From Streptomyces malaysiensis subsp. samsunensis (lineage in GTDB: Bacteria; Actinomycetota; Actinomycetes; Streptomycetales; Streptomycetaceae), in NCBI RefSeq assembly GCF_024519315.1, contig NZ_JANIIC010000061.1, positions 1 through 64,000 on the forward strand: 64,000 bases of DNA, given 5' to 3'. Position numbers and translations under genes: made by a program. Positions 35,389-43,471 of this stretch are shown here, one piece after another (within the stretch, counting starts at the first letter, position 1; each line of letters opens with the position of its first letter). The notes below the pieces were generated by a model, which saw only the letters and a list, made by a program, of their open reading frames with translations, was not told where the DNA came from and ran no database searches.

Positions 35389-37349
35389 TTGCGTGTCACT
35401 TCCCCATACCTTCCGACCACAACCTTTGCCTGGTTCTGAAGACTCTCGGAGTCTTCATCCCAGTAGCCGCTGTGCCCTGACGTGTCAGTGTTGACGACAT
35501 TGCCCCCGAAATCAGGGTCGGTTGGCTCGCGCGGATCAATTCGAATCACTCCGAGCCTGATTCCGTTTTCGTCCGTTGGGTTCAGATCGGCCGGGCCGGA
35601 CATGCCGTCCCCATCAAACCAGGGAATAATATCCGGCATCTCAAAATTGACATCTTTTTTGGCATGCCCCCAGGACCCCACTTCAGGAACCGGGTCGCTT
35701 GAAGGCCACGGTATCTCGCTCTTCCCGGCGTCGGCTGCCCAGACATGATCCTCGCCGACATCGAGATCTGAAGCATGGCCGACCTGCATACCAGGGCTAC
35801 CCGCCACAAAGATGTCGTCCGCTGCCAGATCCCCCTGACGGGCCGCAGATCCGATAACGGTGCTCCCATAGCTGTGACCTTCGATGGTCAAGTGTCCAGG
35901 ATCCCCATTATGAGAAGCACGCAGGCCGCTGACGAAGTCGTTCAATTTGGGTCCACCGTCGTCAGCATAACTACTTTTGGGCGCATCGGCCACGATACTC
36001 TGCGGGGCATCGTAACCAAGCCATGTAATAGTGGAGACGTTCTGCCCTTGCGCTATGCCATCACTTGCTCTCCATAGCTTTTCCATTCGCCCGACATCTC
36101 CACCTATTTTCTCAAGGTTCGACGTGGTCCCTGGAACGTAGACTGCCGTATGGTCTGCTGTGTCGGGATTACCGTTGGCCACGATGGCGTGACCTTCGCC
36201 CTTAGTATCGAAGCCGAGCAAATACGCTTTCGGCAACGGTTTCTCTCCAGGGTGCTTGGGATCCACCTGCCCCGTCCGGTCGAAGCGGTCCTGGATGGCT
36301 TCCATCCCCTTCAGCGCCGCTTTCAACTCTCGCTCTTTGTCTCCGTACCGCTTATCCCAAGCGACCCACTCTCCGCTGTACGCGTTGCCCGGAACGGCAT
36401 CGCGTATACCTACATATTTATTCGGCTCCTTTGGAATCTCCTGAAGCTGCATTGAGTACTCGCCGTGCTTCTCCGCGAGCACGACGCGGTTAGCCTCATC
36501 CCGAACATCTGCCGGAATGCCGTTGAGTGATCCGAGACTGTCGGGGTATACAGAGGCGTAAGTCGATTTCTCCTGATCGGAAAGCCCCTTCCACCACTTG
36601 GCGTTATCTTCCGGGTTGCCGTGCTCAGGCGGGTGCTTGATCTCGCCAAGGTAATCCTTCGCGCCATGGCGGACTCCAGTGGCGTCCTTTTTCGCGTCAG
36701 CCCAGTCCTCCGCGGCGACGACCAGATCGTCGTCGGCCTTCAGCGCTCGTAGCTTGGGGGCCCATTTCTCATCGGCCTGTGTGGCCTGATCGACGGCTTG
36801 GGCGATGCGGTTCGCGATGGCCACCGCGCGGCCGAAGTTCGGGTTGGGGTGGATGTTCGCGGCCTGGCGCTCCAGGGCTGAGGCTACGTCGTTCGCGTCG
36901 CCGGTCGGGTCGATCGGCTGGTTCGTCGGCTTGCCCTTCGCGCTGCCCTTGACCGTGCCGCCCTCCGGCACTTTGCCGTCGACCTTGTCGCCGGCCGCCG
37001 GGTAGCTCACCGAGCCATCGGGGCCCACGGAGAACTTCTCTGCCGCGGCGTCCTCTACAGCGGCTTCGAGTCTGTTCTTGGCCGCTCGTAATTCATAGGC
37101 CAGAGAATTGAGAGCGATGGTGATGAGGGCGCATTCGACCTGGGTGTAGTGGAAGTTCGTCGCCAGCTTCCGGAGCTGTATCACGGCGGCGTCGACGGCC
37201 TCACCCTCGAGCGTATTCCGCACGCCTGCGGCTATCCGTTGCTCGAGGTCGTCCTTGACCTGGCTGGCCATGTCACCGACGGTTCGGTAGCCATCCGCCG
37301 CATCCTCGAACTCCGATGGCTTGAGGGATTTGAGCGTCGCGTAGTCCAT
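35385..37349 (-). CDS. Alpha/beta hydrolase with helical N-terminus (putative T7SS effector)
   Basis: 654 residues. Residues 1-100 are helical and resemble the N-terminal hairpins of secreted WXG-type proteins, without a clear WXG. A Gly/Lys/Thr-rich linker follows. The C-terminal half is an alpha/beta hydrolase of the DUF1023 kind: HTAVYVPGTTSNLEKI, ITWLGYDAPQ, then the nucleophile elbow EGHSYGSTV (Ser at about residue 487). Likely partners are Asp in DIFVAGSPG-region strands and His in TSGHSGYW. It would act on an ester-type substrate, unknown. No signal peptide, so export by the locus's own machine is inferred. An 'EW' paralogue lies 9 bp upstream. Codon use is visibly more AT-rich than housekeeping genes. 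Confidence 0.88.
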   Translation of the reverse strand: MDYATLKSLKPSEFEDAADGYRTVGDMASQVKDDLEQRIAAGVRNTLEGEAVDAAVIQLRKLATNFHYTQVECALITIALNSLAYELRAAKNRLEAAVEDAAAEKFSVGPDGSVSYPAAGDKVDGKVPEGGTVKGSAKGKPTNQPIDPTGDANDVASALERQAANIHPNPNFGRAVAIANRIAQAVDQATQADEKWAPKLRALKADDDLVVAAEDWADAKKDATGVRHGAKDYLGEIKHPPEHGNPEDNAKWWKGLSDQEKSTYASVYPDSLGSLNGIPADVRDEANRVVLAEKHGEYSMQLQEIPKEPNKYVGIRDAVPGNAYSGEWVAWDKRYGDKERELKAALKGMEAIQDRFDRTGQVDPKHPGEKPLPKAYLLGFDTKGEGHAIVANGNPDTADHTAVYVPGTTSNLEKIGGDVGRMEKLWRASDGIAQGQNVSTITWLGYDAPQSIVADAPKSSYADDGGPKLNDFVSGLRASHNGDPGHLTIEGHSYGSTVIGSAARQGDLAADDIFVAGSPGMQVGHASDLDVGEDHVWAADAGKSEIPWPSSDPVPEVGSWGHAKKDVNFEMPDIIPWFDGDGMSGPADLNPTDENGIRLGVIRIDPREPTDPDFGGNVVNTDTSGHSGYWDEDSESLQNQAKVVVGRYGEVTRK

Positions 37350-37358
37350 CGGTCCGCG

Positions 37359-37823
37359 TCACCGACCCCGGCTCTCGCCACCGACGGGCTTCGTGTCCTT
37401 GTACAGGCCGTCCAACCCGTCGAACGCGCCCTTGATGGCCTCGTCGTTCTTGTAGTGGTGGTCCCCGGCCCTCTCAAGCCGGTCCTGGATCGCCCCGCAC
37501 CTACCGCTCACGCCATTCAGATAGCGCTTCCAGGAGCTGTAGAGCTCCCGTTGAGCCGCCGCGCTCTCGATGCCGCCCCCGCTCTCGCTACCCGCGCCCA
37601 GGCCGGTCTGCTCCTCCTCCAGCTTCGTCAGCGCCGTCTTGATGTCCCCCCGGAGCTTGCCGACTCCTCCGGCCGCCGTCGTCCAGGCGTTCTTGCTGGA
37701 CTTCAGGTTGCCGGATCCGCCTTGCCCCCAGTTGGGCTTGTTGTCGGCGCTCGCGAGACTCATTCCGGTCTCTCCGGACGCCTCGCGCTTCATCTGCTCC
37801 CATTCGGCATCAAACGTCGACAT
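37359..37823 (-). CDS. Small helical T7SS-associated protein, 'EW' paralogue 2
   Basis: 154 residues from ATG 37823 (MSTFDAEWEQM), preceded by a GGGGGG run; an ATG 24 bases upstream is the alternative. No signal peptide. It is a paralogue of the 26655-27104 product by its N-terminus, size and Gly/Asn-rich stretch. The segment HHYKNDEAIKG contains YxxxE, the type VII export signal pattern. It is followed after 9 bp by the alpha/beta hydrolase gene. A secreted partner or chaperone of that enzyme is inferred. Confidence 0.8.
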   Translation of the reverse strand: MSTFDAEWEQMKREASGETGMSLASADNKPNWGQGGSGNLKSSKNAWTTAAGGVGKLRGDIKTALTKLEEEQTGLGAGSESGGGIESAAAQRELYSSWKRYLNGVSGRCGAIQDRLERAGDHHYKNDEAIKGAFDGLDGLYKDTKPVGGESRGR

Positions 37824-37902
37824 ATGCCCCCCACTCATGTGATTCACAGCGACGTCAAATGGCTCAGTGTAGGGGAACGATCAAGCACCCCCCTGAGTAC
37901 TT

Positions 37903-39180
37903 CTACTCAGCCGGGCCAGAGCGCCGGCGCCTCCGTTCGTTCAGAACTGCCGCCAGTCCCGCGATGCCCGCCACCACAACGGCCGCGGCTCCCACGGAGT
38001 ACGTCGCGACCCGTTCCTTGCGCTCCTGAGGGGTTTCGCCCAAGGCCATGGGAGCGCGGTCGGGCGCGGCGGCGCCGTGTGCGGCGCCCTTGTCCAGGGT
38101 GACGTGGTCGATGCGGGTCTCGTCCTCGGTGAGGGCGCGGACGGGGTCAACGACACCCCATCCGATGAAGAGGTCATGGTGGTTGACGGCTCGCTCGGCG
38201 GTCTGCTCGATCTGGGCGACCACCTCGTTCTGCTTCCAGTCCGGGTGCTTGGCACGGATCAGGGCGGCGACACCGGCGACGTACGGCGCGGAGAAGCTGG
38301 TGCCGTTGTCCACGCATTGGCCGCCCTTGGGGACGGTGGAGACCATTTCGACACCGGGAGCGGCCACATCGACGAAGTCACCGGACTGGGAGAAAGGGGC
38401 GCGCTCGTTGTTGCGGTCCGAGGCGCCGACGGCGAGGACGCCGTCGTAAGCGGCCGGGTAGGTCAGCTTGACCTTGCCGTCGAGACCGTCGTTGCCCGCG
38501 GAGGCGACCACGACGACATCCGCTTGCAGCGCGTTCTCAACGGCTTGCTCCAGATTGCTGTTTGCCTGGAGTGGTTTGATGGTGTCCTGGGAGATATTGA
38601 TGACGCGGGCTCCCGCGTCAACCGCCCAGTCGATCGCCGTGGCCATGGTGTCGGTGGTACCGGAGCCCTTTTCATCGTTCTGCCGGATCGGGATGATCTC
38701 GGCTTTCGGAGCGATACCGACGAATCCCGTTCCCGAGCGCGGACGAGCGGCGATGATGCCGGCGACCTTGGTTCCGTGGCCGACCGAGTCGTCCGTCCCG
38801 TCGCCCTTTTTCCCCTTGGCCAGACTCTTCTTGCCGCCCTTGCGGACCTCTTTGCCGTGCTTGGTGTCGACGGCGTCTTTGAGCTGGGGATTGGTGTTGT
38901 CAACACCCGTGTCGATGACAGCGACTTTGACCGGACGGCCCTCCGGGTCCAGCCCCTTGGTGTCCTCCCACAGCTGGTCGAGCATGACACGCTGAAGGGA
39001 CCAGGGGGTGCCCTTGATCTGCTTGGCGGGATAAGTGCATTCGCCACTGCCTGCGAGGGACAGGTCCGGCGCCGCTGAGGCCGAAGTCGGTCCGGCCGCC
39101 GCGGTCAGCGCCGTGAGGGCTGTGGCCGCCGAGAGGGCGAAGGGTTTGATGGTGCGCCGCATAAGTTCGCGCTTCCTCAT
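37903..39180 (-). CDS. mycP: Type VII secretion-associated serine protease, mycosin 2
   Basis: 425 residues. Signal peptide up to about residue 37 (SASAAPD). Triad: Asp90 (VAVIDTGV), His135 (SVGHGTKVAG), Ser295 (NGTSFSAPYVAG), oxyanion Asn230 (ASAGND). A Lys-rich insert (about residues 108-128) separates Asp from His. It ends with a membrane helix (AAAVVVAGIAGLAAVL) and an Arg-rich cytosolic tail. It starts 3 bp after the eccB stop; ATG 39162 with AGGAAG upstream is an alternative start. Placement next to eccB marks it as the core mycosin of this system, with mycosin 1 the extra copy. Confidence 0.93.
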   Translation of the reverse strand: MRKRELMRRTIKPFALSAATALTALTAAAGPTSASAAPDLSLAGSGECTYPAKQIKGTPWSLQRVMLDQLWEDTKGLDPEGRPVKVAVIDTGVDNTNPQLKDAVDTKHGKEVRKGGKKSLAKGKKGDGTDDSVGHGTKVAGIIAARPRSGTGFVGIAPKAEIIPIRQNDEKGSGTTDTMATAIDWAVDAGARVINISQDTIKPLQANSNLEQAVENALQADVVVVASAGNDGLDGKVKLTYPAAYDGVLAVGASDRNNERAPFSQSGDFVDVAAPGVEMVSTVPKGGQCVDNGTSFSAPYVAGVAALIRAKHPDWKQNEVVAQIEQTAERAVNHHDLFIGWGVVDPVRALTEDETRIDHVTLDKGAAHGAAAPDRAPMALGETPQERKERVATYSVGAAAVVVAGIAGLAAVLNERRRRRSGPAE

Positions 39181-39183
39181 GTC

Positions 39184-40743
39184 CTATGACCCCTGGGGCT
39201 GCCTGGCGCTGTTGGCGTCGAGACGCGGACCGGTGGGCAGGAATTCGGACCAGTCCGCGGGCACCGGAATCGGGTTGACGTCCTGGTATCCGAGGCTGCG
39301 CTGGGCCCTGTTGGCGTCCTGCTGCGCCTGAGCGGCCTTGTCCTTGTCGGAGCCCTCGTCACCGATCTTCGACTTGCCGGAATCGCTGTCGTTATTGGAC
39401 TGGACCGAGTAGCGAAGCCCGGTGTCGGTCACCAGGAAGACCGGACCATTCTTGATCTGACGCCCACTCACCTGACGGTAGAGCACTCCCGACCCCGGGG
39501 TCACATACGCGCTGGTGGCACCGTCGGGAATGGTGGCCGGGAAGTCCCTGCCAGCCCAAGTGGCCACCTTGGAACCACCCTTGGCAGTCACACCGTCCAT
39601 GATGCTGCAACTGGTGTCGCGGGCTGCGCTGCCCAGTGCGGGATCGACGGAGTTGGCCTGGTTCGGGATTTCGCTGGGCCAGTGGTACTGGCCGTAGAAC
39701 TCCTTCGTGTCCGGGGTGAACGACGGGGCACCCACTCGCTTGGCCAGACTCGCCTCATTGATGGAAGTCTTACTCCTGAGCAGGAGCTTGGCGACGAACT
39801 CCGAGACCCGCTGGACCTTTCCCGGCAGCACCACATACTTCTGGGTGCCGGCTCCGGTGGGCGCCTCAAGCACCATTCCCACCCGGTTCGCCTCGCCGAG
39901 GCTCGGCACCCCGGCGTCATCGCCGATGCCGCCCGGAACCTGCGGAAAGTCGATCGGCACCCCGTCCCTGAAGGTCGCCAGCCAGTCCCTGGTGACCCGC
40001 TGTGGCTGAGCCCCGTCGTGAAAGATCGAGCGCAGCAGAAGATTGCTGTCCGCGGCGGACTTCGCCTTCCAGTCTTTGCCTCCGATCAAATACTTGACGC
40101 CCCGCGGGTCGACGAGATAGCGGGCACCGTCCTGGCCCTGCACATAGAGAGCCTGGCCGCCATGGAGCGCCTGGGACCCCCGCAGCTTCTTCAGCTTCGG
40201 GTCCCGCTCGGAGAAGAGGAAGACGGCTTTCTGGGTGGTGTTCCCATTCCCGCCTGGCTGTTCACAGACCGCCCAGGTCATGCGCTTCTTCGCCTCGTCC
40301 GCACTGGGGATGCGGTCCGGTGCGTACGGGATGCCGATCGTGGGGCCACGCGGGATGTGGCCGTCGTCGAGCTCCGACTCCTTGACCTTGATGACGCTGG
40401 ACTTATCGGGGTCGAGAAGGAGCTTGGCGGAGGCGAGGTTCAGCACGGGATGGAGTTGAGGCTTGCCACCAGTCTTCAGGATGACGTACCGAGTGGTGGA
40501 GTCACTGCCGACGATCACATGCGATTCCGGGGTGTCCCACCCCTTGGGGGCAACGGGTTTGAACATCCCCCAGGCCCCGAAACCGGCGAGGATCAGGGCC
40601 CCGACGACGACTCCGGGAAGGACCGCGCGCAATGGACGTGGCGCCCCCTCCTCCGTACCGCTCGGCGTGGGTTGCAAAAACGCGGCGACCGTCCGCTTCT
40701 TCGCAAAGATGTAGGCGTTGAGTTCATCCCGCCGTGATGCCAT
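39184..40743 (-). CDS. eccB: Type VII secretion protein EccB
   Basis: 519 residues. The start MASRRDELNAYIFAKKRTVAAF is the family signature for the cytosolic tail. One membrane helix follows (about residues 39-60, AVLPGVVVGALILAGFGAWG). The rest is the periplasmic repeat domain (YVQGQDGARYLVDPRGVKYLIG) with a single pair of cysteines (about residues 159 and 381) that is conserved in the family. EccB caps the ESX channel on the outer side of the membrane. It is the first gene of the minus-strand unit and is divergent from eccE. Confidence 0.94.
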   Translation of the reverse strand: MASRRDELNAYIFAKKRTVAAFLQPTPSGTEEGAPRPLRAVLPGVVVGALILAGFGAWGMFKPVAPKGWDTPESHVIVGSDSTTRYVILKTGGKPQLHPVLNLASAKLLLDPDKSSVIKVKESELDDGHIPRGPTIGIPYAPDRIPSADEAKKRMTWAVCEQPGGNGNTTQKAVFLFSERDPKLKKLRGSQALHGGQALYVQGQDGARYLVDPRGVKYLIGGKDWKAKSAADSNLLLRSIFHDGAQPQRVTRDWLATFRDGVPIDFPQVPGGIGDDAGVPSLGEANRVGMVLEAPTGAGTQKYVVLPGKVQRVSEFVAKLLLRSKTSINEASLAKRVGAPSFTPDTKEFYGQYHWPSEIPNQANSVDPALGSAARDTSCSIMDGVTAKGGSKVATWAGRDFPATIPDGATSAYVTPGSGVLYRQVSGRQIKNGPVFLVTDTGLRYSVQSNNDSDSGKSKIGDEGSDKDKAAQAQQDANRAQRSLGYQDVNPIPVPADWSEFLPTGPRLDANSARQPQGS

Positions 40744-40926
40744 TTTTAGCCGCTTCTCCCCGCTTTTCGGCCTCGGTAGTCAGGTAGCCTGCCCTCGGTC
40801 CTGGTGTCGTACCGACCCTCTACTATGCCGGTAGTGAACTGGCTCATGCTGCCCGGGGACACTCACCGGGGGCGATCGACGACCAGGCCGTTCGGGCCGG
40901 TTTCGGACATTAGGGGGCTGACGGGG

Positions 40927-42270
40927 ATGGCTGCCGCAACGCGCGCACGTACCGCCAGGAGCGCGTCCGGCCGAGGAGCACCGAGCGGATCCCGTCCGCC
41001 CGCGCCCGCTGACGCTCCACCGACAGCGCCCCCCATCGCCTCCGCCACCCCGCGCACGATGTCCCGGCCAGGCAGCATCGGCCCCCTGCGGTTGCAGCAA
41101 TTCGTGCTGATCGAGGTAGCCGCGGCGATCGTGCTGGCCGCGGGGGTCGTCAACAAGTTCCTGCTGCTGCCCGCCGGAGCCGTGGGTATCGTCCTGGTTC
41201 TGCTGGCCGTGGTCACGCGCCATCAGCAGCCGATACCGGAGTGGCTGGGCACCGCGCTTGCCCTGCGCAGGCGCCAGCGGCAAGCGGCGAAGCCGATCGA
41301 GGCGGGCGCGGACCCCGGTTTCACGCCCGCCCTGGAGTGCGAACCGGCCCTGCGCACCTATACGTTCACCGATCGTGAGCGGCGCATGGTCGGCCTGGTG
41401 GGCGACGGCACCTTTCTGACCGCGATCCTTCAGGTGGACGCGACAGATTCGCCGCTGCGCCCTCACCGTACCCAGCGTCCGCTTCCGCTCTCACTGCTGC
41501 GCGACGCCATGGACGTCGACGGAATCGCGCTGGAGTCCGTGCAGGTGGTGCAGCATGCTCTGGCGGCGCCCGCACCCCATCTGTCGGCCCAGACGGTGCC
41601 CGTGCGCAACTACGGGCCGCTTCAGGAGCAGACGGGAGCACCCGCGGTCCGTCTGACGTGGGTCGCGTTGAAGTTCGACCCGGAGCTCTGTCCGGAGGCC
41701 GTAGCGGCCCGAGGCGGGGGCCTGGAGGGTGCGCAGCGATGTGTGCTGCGGGCGGCGGATCAGCTGTCGAGCAGGCTTCAGGGGGCAGGTTTCGGCGTGA
41801 CGCTCCTGCCGGAGGAAGGCGTGACAGCGGCGATCGCCACCGCCGCCAGCGTCAACCCGAGGGCGACGGCGCAGGCCCGGCAGACCAACACGCTCAGCCG
41901 ACGCACGGTGGAGAGCACACGAGCCTGGCGCTGCGACGACCGGTGGCACACCACGTACTGGATCAGCCGCTGGCCGCAGTTGGGACCGGGCGCCACACCC
42001 CTTCCCCAACTGGCCGCGCTGCTGACCTCGCTGCCCGCGCTCGGGACCACGCTCAGCCTCACCCTGCGACGGGGCGGGACACAGGGCGGCCGGCCCGCGC
42101 CCACGGTGACCGGGCATGTGCGGATCACCGGTCATAGCGCGGACGACCTGGTCGGGATGAGGCGTGAGCTCCAGCGCACCGCCCGTGGGGTACGGGTGGG
42201 TCTCGCACGGCTGGACCGCGAGCAGGTACCGGGCGTACTCGCCACTCTGCCCCTGGGAGGTACCCGCTGA
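40927..42270 (+). CDS. eccE: Type VII secretion protein EccE
   Basis: 447 residues from ATG 40927 (MAAATRARTAR), taken because the upstream in-frame extension has no clear ribosome-binding site; a GTG at 40804 would add 41 residues. A basic, Pro-rich N-terminus is followed by two adjacent hydrophobic helices (LQQFVLIEVAAAIVLAAGVV and LLPAGAVGIVLVLLAVV). A large soluble domain follows, including YTFTDRERRMVGLV. EccE is a peripheral membrane subunit of the ESX core complex. It is divergent from eccB and overlaps the next gene (TGATG). Confidence 0.9.
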   Translation: MAAATRARTARSASGRGAPSGSRPPAPADAPPTAPPIASATPRTMSRPGSIGPLRLQQFVLIEVAAAIVLAAGVVNKFLLLPAGAVGIVLVLLAVVTRHQQPIPEWLGTALALRRRQRQAAKPIEAGADPGFTPALECEPALRTYTFTDRERRMVGLVGDGTFLTAILQVDATDSPLRPHRTQRPLPLSLLRDAMDVDGIALESVQVVQHALAAPAPHLSAQTVPVRNYGPLQEQTGAPAVRLTWVALKFDPELCPEAVAARGGGLEGAQRCVLRAADQLSSRLQGAGFGVTLLPEEGVTAAIATAASVNPRATAQARQTNTLSRRTVESTRAWRCDDRWHTTYWISRWPQLGPGATPLPQLAALLTSLPALGTTLSLTLRRGGTQGGRPAPTVTGHVRITGHSADDLVGMRRELQRTARGVRVGLARLDREQVPGVLATLPLGGTR

Positions 42271-43076
42271 TGGCCATGCAGACGACCGCCTCAGGCGGCC
42301 CTTCTTACGCTCCGGCCTCCGCACCTGGCCATATGCCAGGTCAGACGGACGAGCCGGTGGCACCCGCCCCGCGCAGGATGCGACGGGGGTTCGGGCTGAT
42401 CGGACCGCGGCGTCAGCGGCATGAACTCCCCCCGGAGCAGTTCGACGCACTGGCACTGCCGATCGGCGACGACGGGGTGATGATCGGTGTCGGCGCGCGG
42501 GATCAACCCGCGGTACTGGGCCTGCACCGTCCCATGCCCTTCAACGTCGTCCTGGTCGGCGGGCTCTGGACAGCTCAGGTGATCGGGCTGCGAGCGGTCG
42601 CCACGGGCGCGCGGGTCACCGTGGAGACCGGCCGGCAGCAGATGTGGGCGTCATTGGCGCAGGCCGCGAATGGCGGATACCAGAGCATGACGCTCCACGA
42701 CGTGGGGCGTGTGCCACCGCAGGGACCCTCGATCGGCAGCCCCGTCCTGGTGATCCGTGACGCGGGCATGCGACCGCCGCGCGGGCGGGTGACCTCGGCA
42801 CCTTGGCAGTCCGTGCTGACGCTTCTGCCCTACCTGAGCCCGGTCGCACCCCGGCTCATGGAGAACGCGGACCTGGTGGGCATCCAGCGGGTGTCCCCCG
42901 AGGAGGCCGTCCAGGTCGGGCGGATCATGGGGCTGCCGTCCACGGACGTCGAGTCACTGTCCACGCTCCCTGACGGGGTCACTCTTTGGTGTGATCGCCA
43001 GTCCCGGCTCTATGTCGCGACACATCCGACGGATATCGAATCCGGCCTGTTGGGCGGGCCTCGCCGCATGGACTGA
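42270..43076 (+). CDS. Conserved protein coupled to EccE, function unknown
   Basis: 268 residues. ATG overlaps the EccE stop, so the two are translationally coupled. A Pro/Met-rich N-terminus precedes a domain with a VLVGGLWTAQVIGLRAVATGA core and TVETGRQQMWASLAQ. The order recalls a nucleotide-binding-like fold, but no P-loop is seen. The domain resembles the C-terminal soluble part of some EccE-like proteins. It may be a split-off or accessory subunit of the core complex. No signal peptide or membrane helix is present. Confidence 0.75.
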   Translation: MAMQTTASGGPSYAPASAPGHMPGQTDEPVAPAPRRMRRGFGLIGPRRQRHELPPEQFDALALPIGDDGVMIGVGARDQPAVLGLHRPMPFNVVLVGGLWTAQVIGLRAVATGARVTVETGRQQMWASLAQAANGGYQSMTLHDVGRVPPQGPSIGSPVLVIRDAGMRPPRGRVTSAPWQSVLTLLPYLSPVAPRLMENADLVGIQRVSPEEAVQVGRIMGLPSTDVESLSTLPDGVTLWCDRQSRLYVATHPTDIESGLLGGPRRMD

Positions 43077-43171
43077 CGGTGTTCGATTGCCGCCGCCCAC
43101 ACCGTGGATGAGACTGTCAGCCAAGCACCAGGCGGGCTTGTATCCGCGGTACCCGAAGGGATTCTCCACCG

Positions 43172-43402
43172 ATGGCCGATGCCAAAGAGAAGGAAGAGCT
43201 GTACGCCCTCGACATCTCCGGTGTCGAGTGGCTCAGCGCACCTGGCAGCACCTCCGAGGATCGGGTGGAGATCGCCTACCTGCCGAACGGGGCGGTGGCC
43301 ATGCGGAATTCGACCGACCCGCAGACCGTGCTCCGGTACACGGAGGCCGAATGGCGCGCCTTCGTCCTGGGCGCGAGGGACGGCGAATTCGATCTGAGCT
43401 GA
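43172..43402 (+). CDS. bldB: DUF397 family small regulator, probable BldB
   Basis: 76 residues, a single DUF397 domain with the family pattern W ... VEIAYLPNGAVAMRNS ... LRYTEAEWRAFVLGARDGEFDL. GAAGGGA precedes ATG. DUF397 includes BldB, a small protein required for aerial growth, and in S. coelicolor bldB lies inside the type VII secretion cluster, which matches this position. The symbol rests on family plus synteny rather than on a sequence comparison, so treat it as probable. No partner helix-turn-helix gene is adjacent, unlike most DUF397 genes, which again fits BldB. Confidence 0.75.
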   Translation: MADAKEKEELYALDISGVEWLSAPGSTSEDRVEIAYLPNGAVAMRNSTDPQTVLRYTEAEWRAFVLGARDGEFDLS

Positions 43403-43412
43403 GGAGCGTGCC

Positions 43413-43448
43413 CGTGGGTGCGGACACCGGTCGGTGTTCGCACCCACG
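43413..43448. terminator. Bidirectional terminator after the DUF397 gene
   Basis: A 16-base stem (43413-43428 with 43433-43448, one G-T pair) with a 4-base loop, between the convergent DUF397 gene and the beta-propeller protein gene. Confidence 0.85.
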
Positions 43449-43471
43449 GACGTCCCATCATTTGCCGGCGA

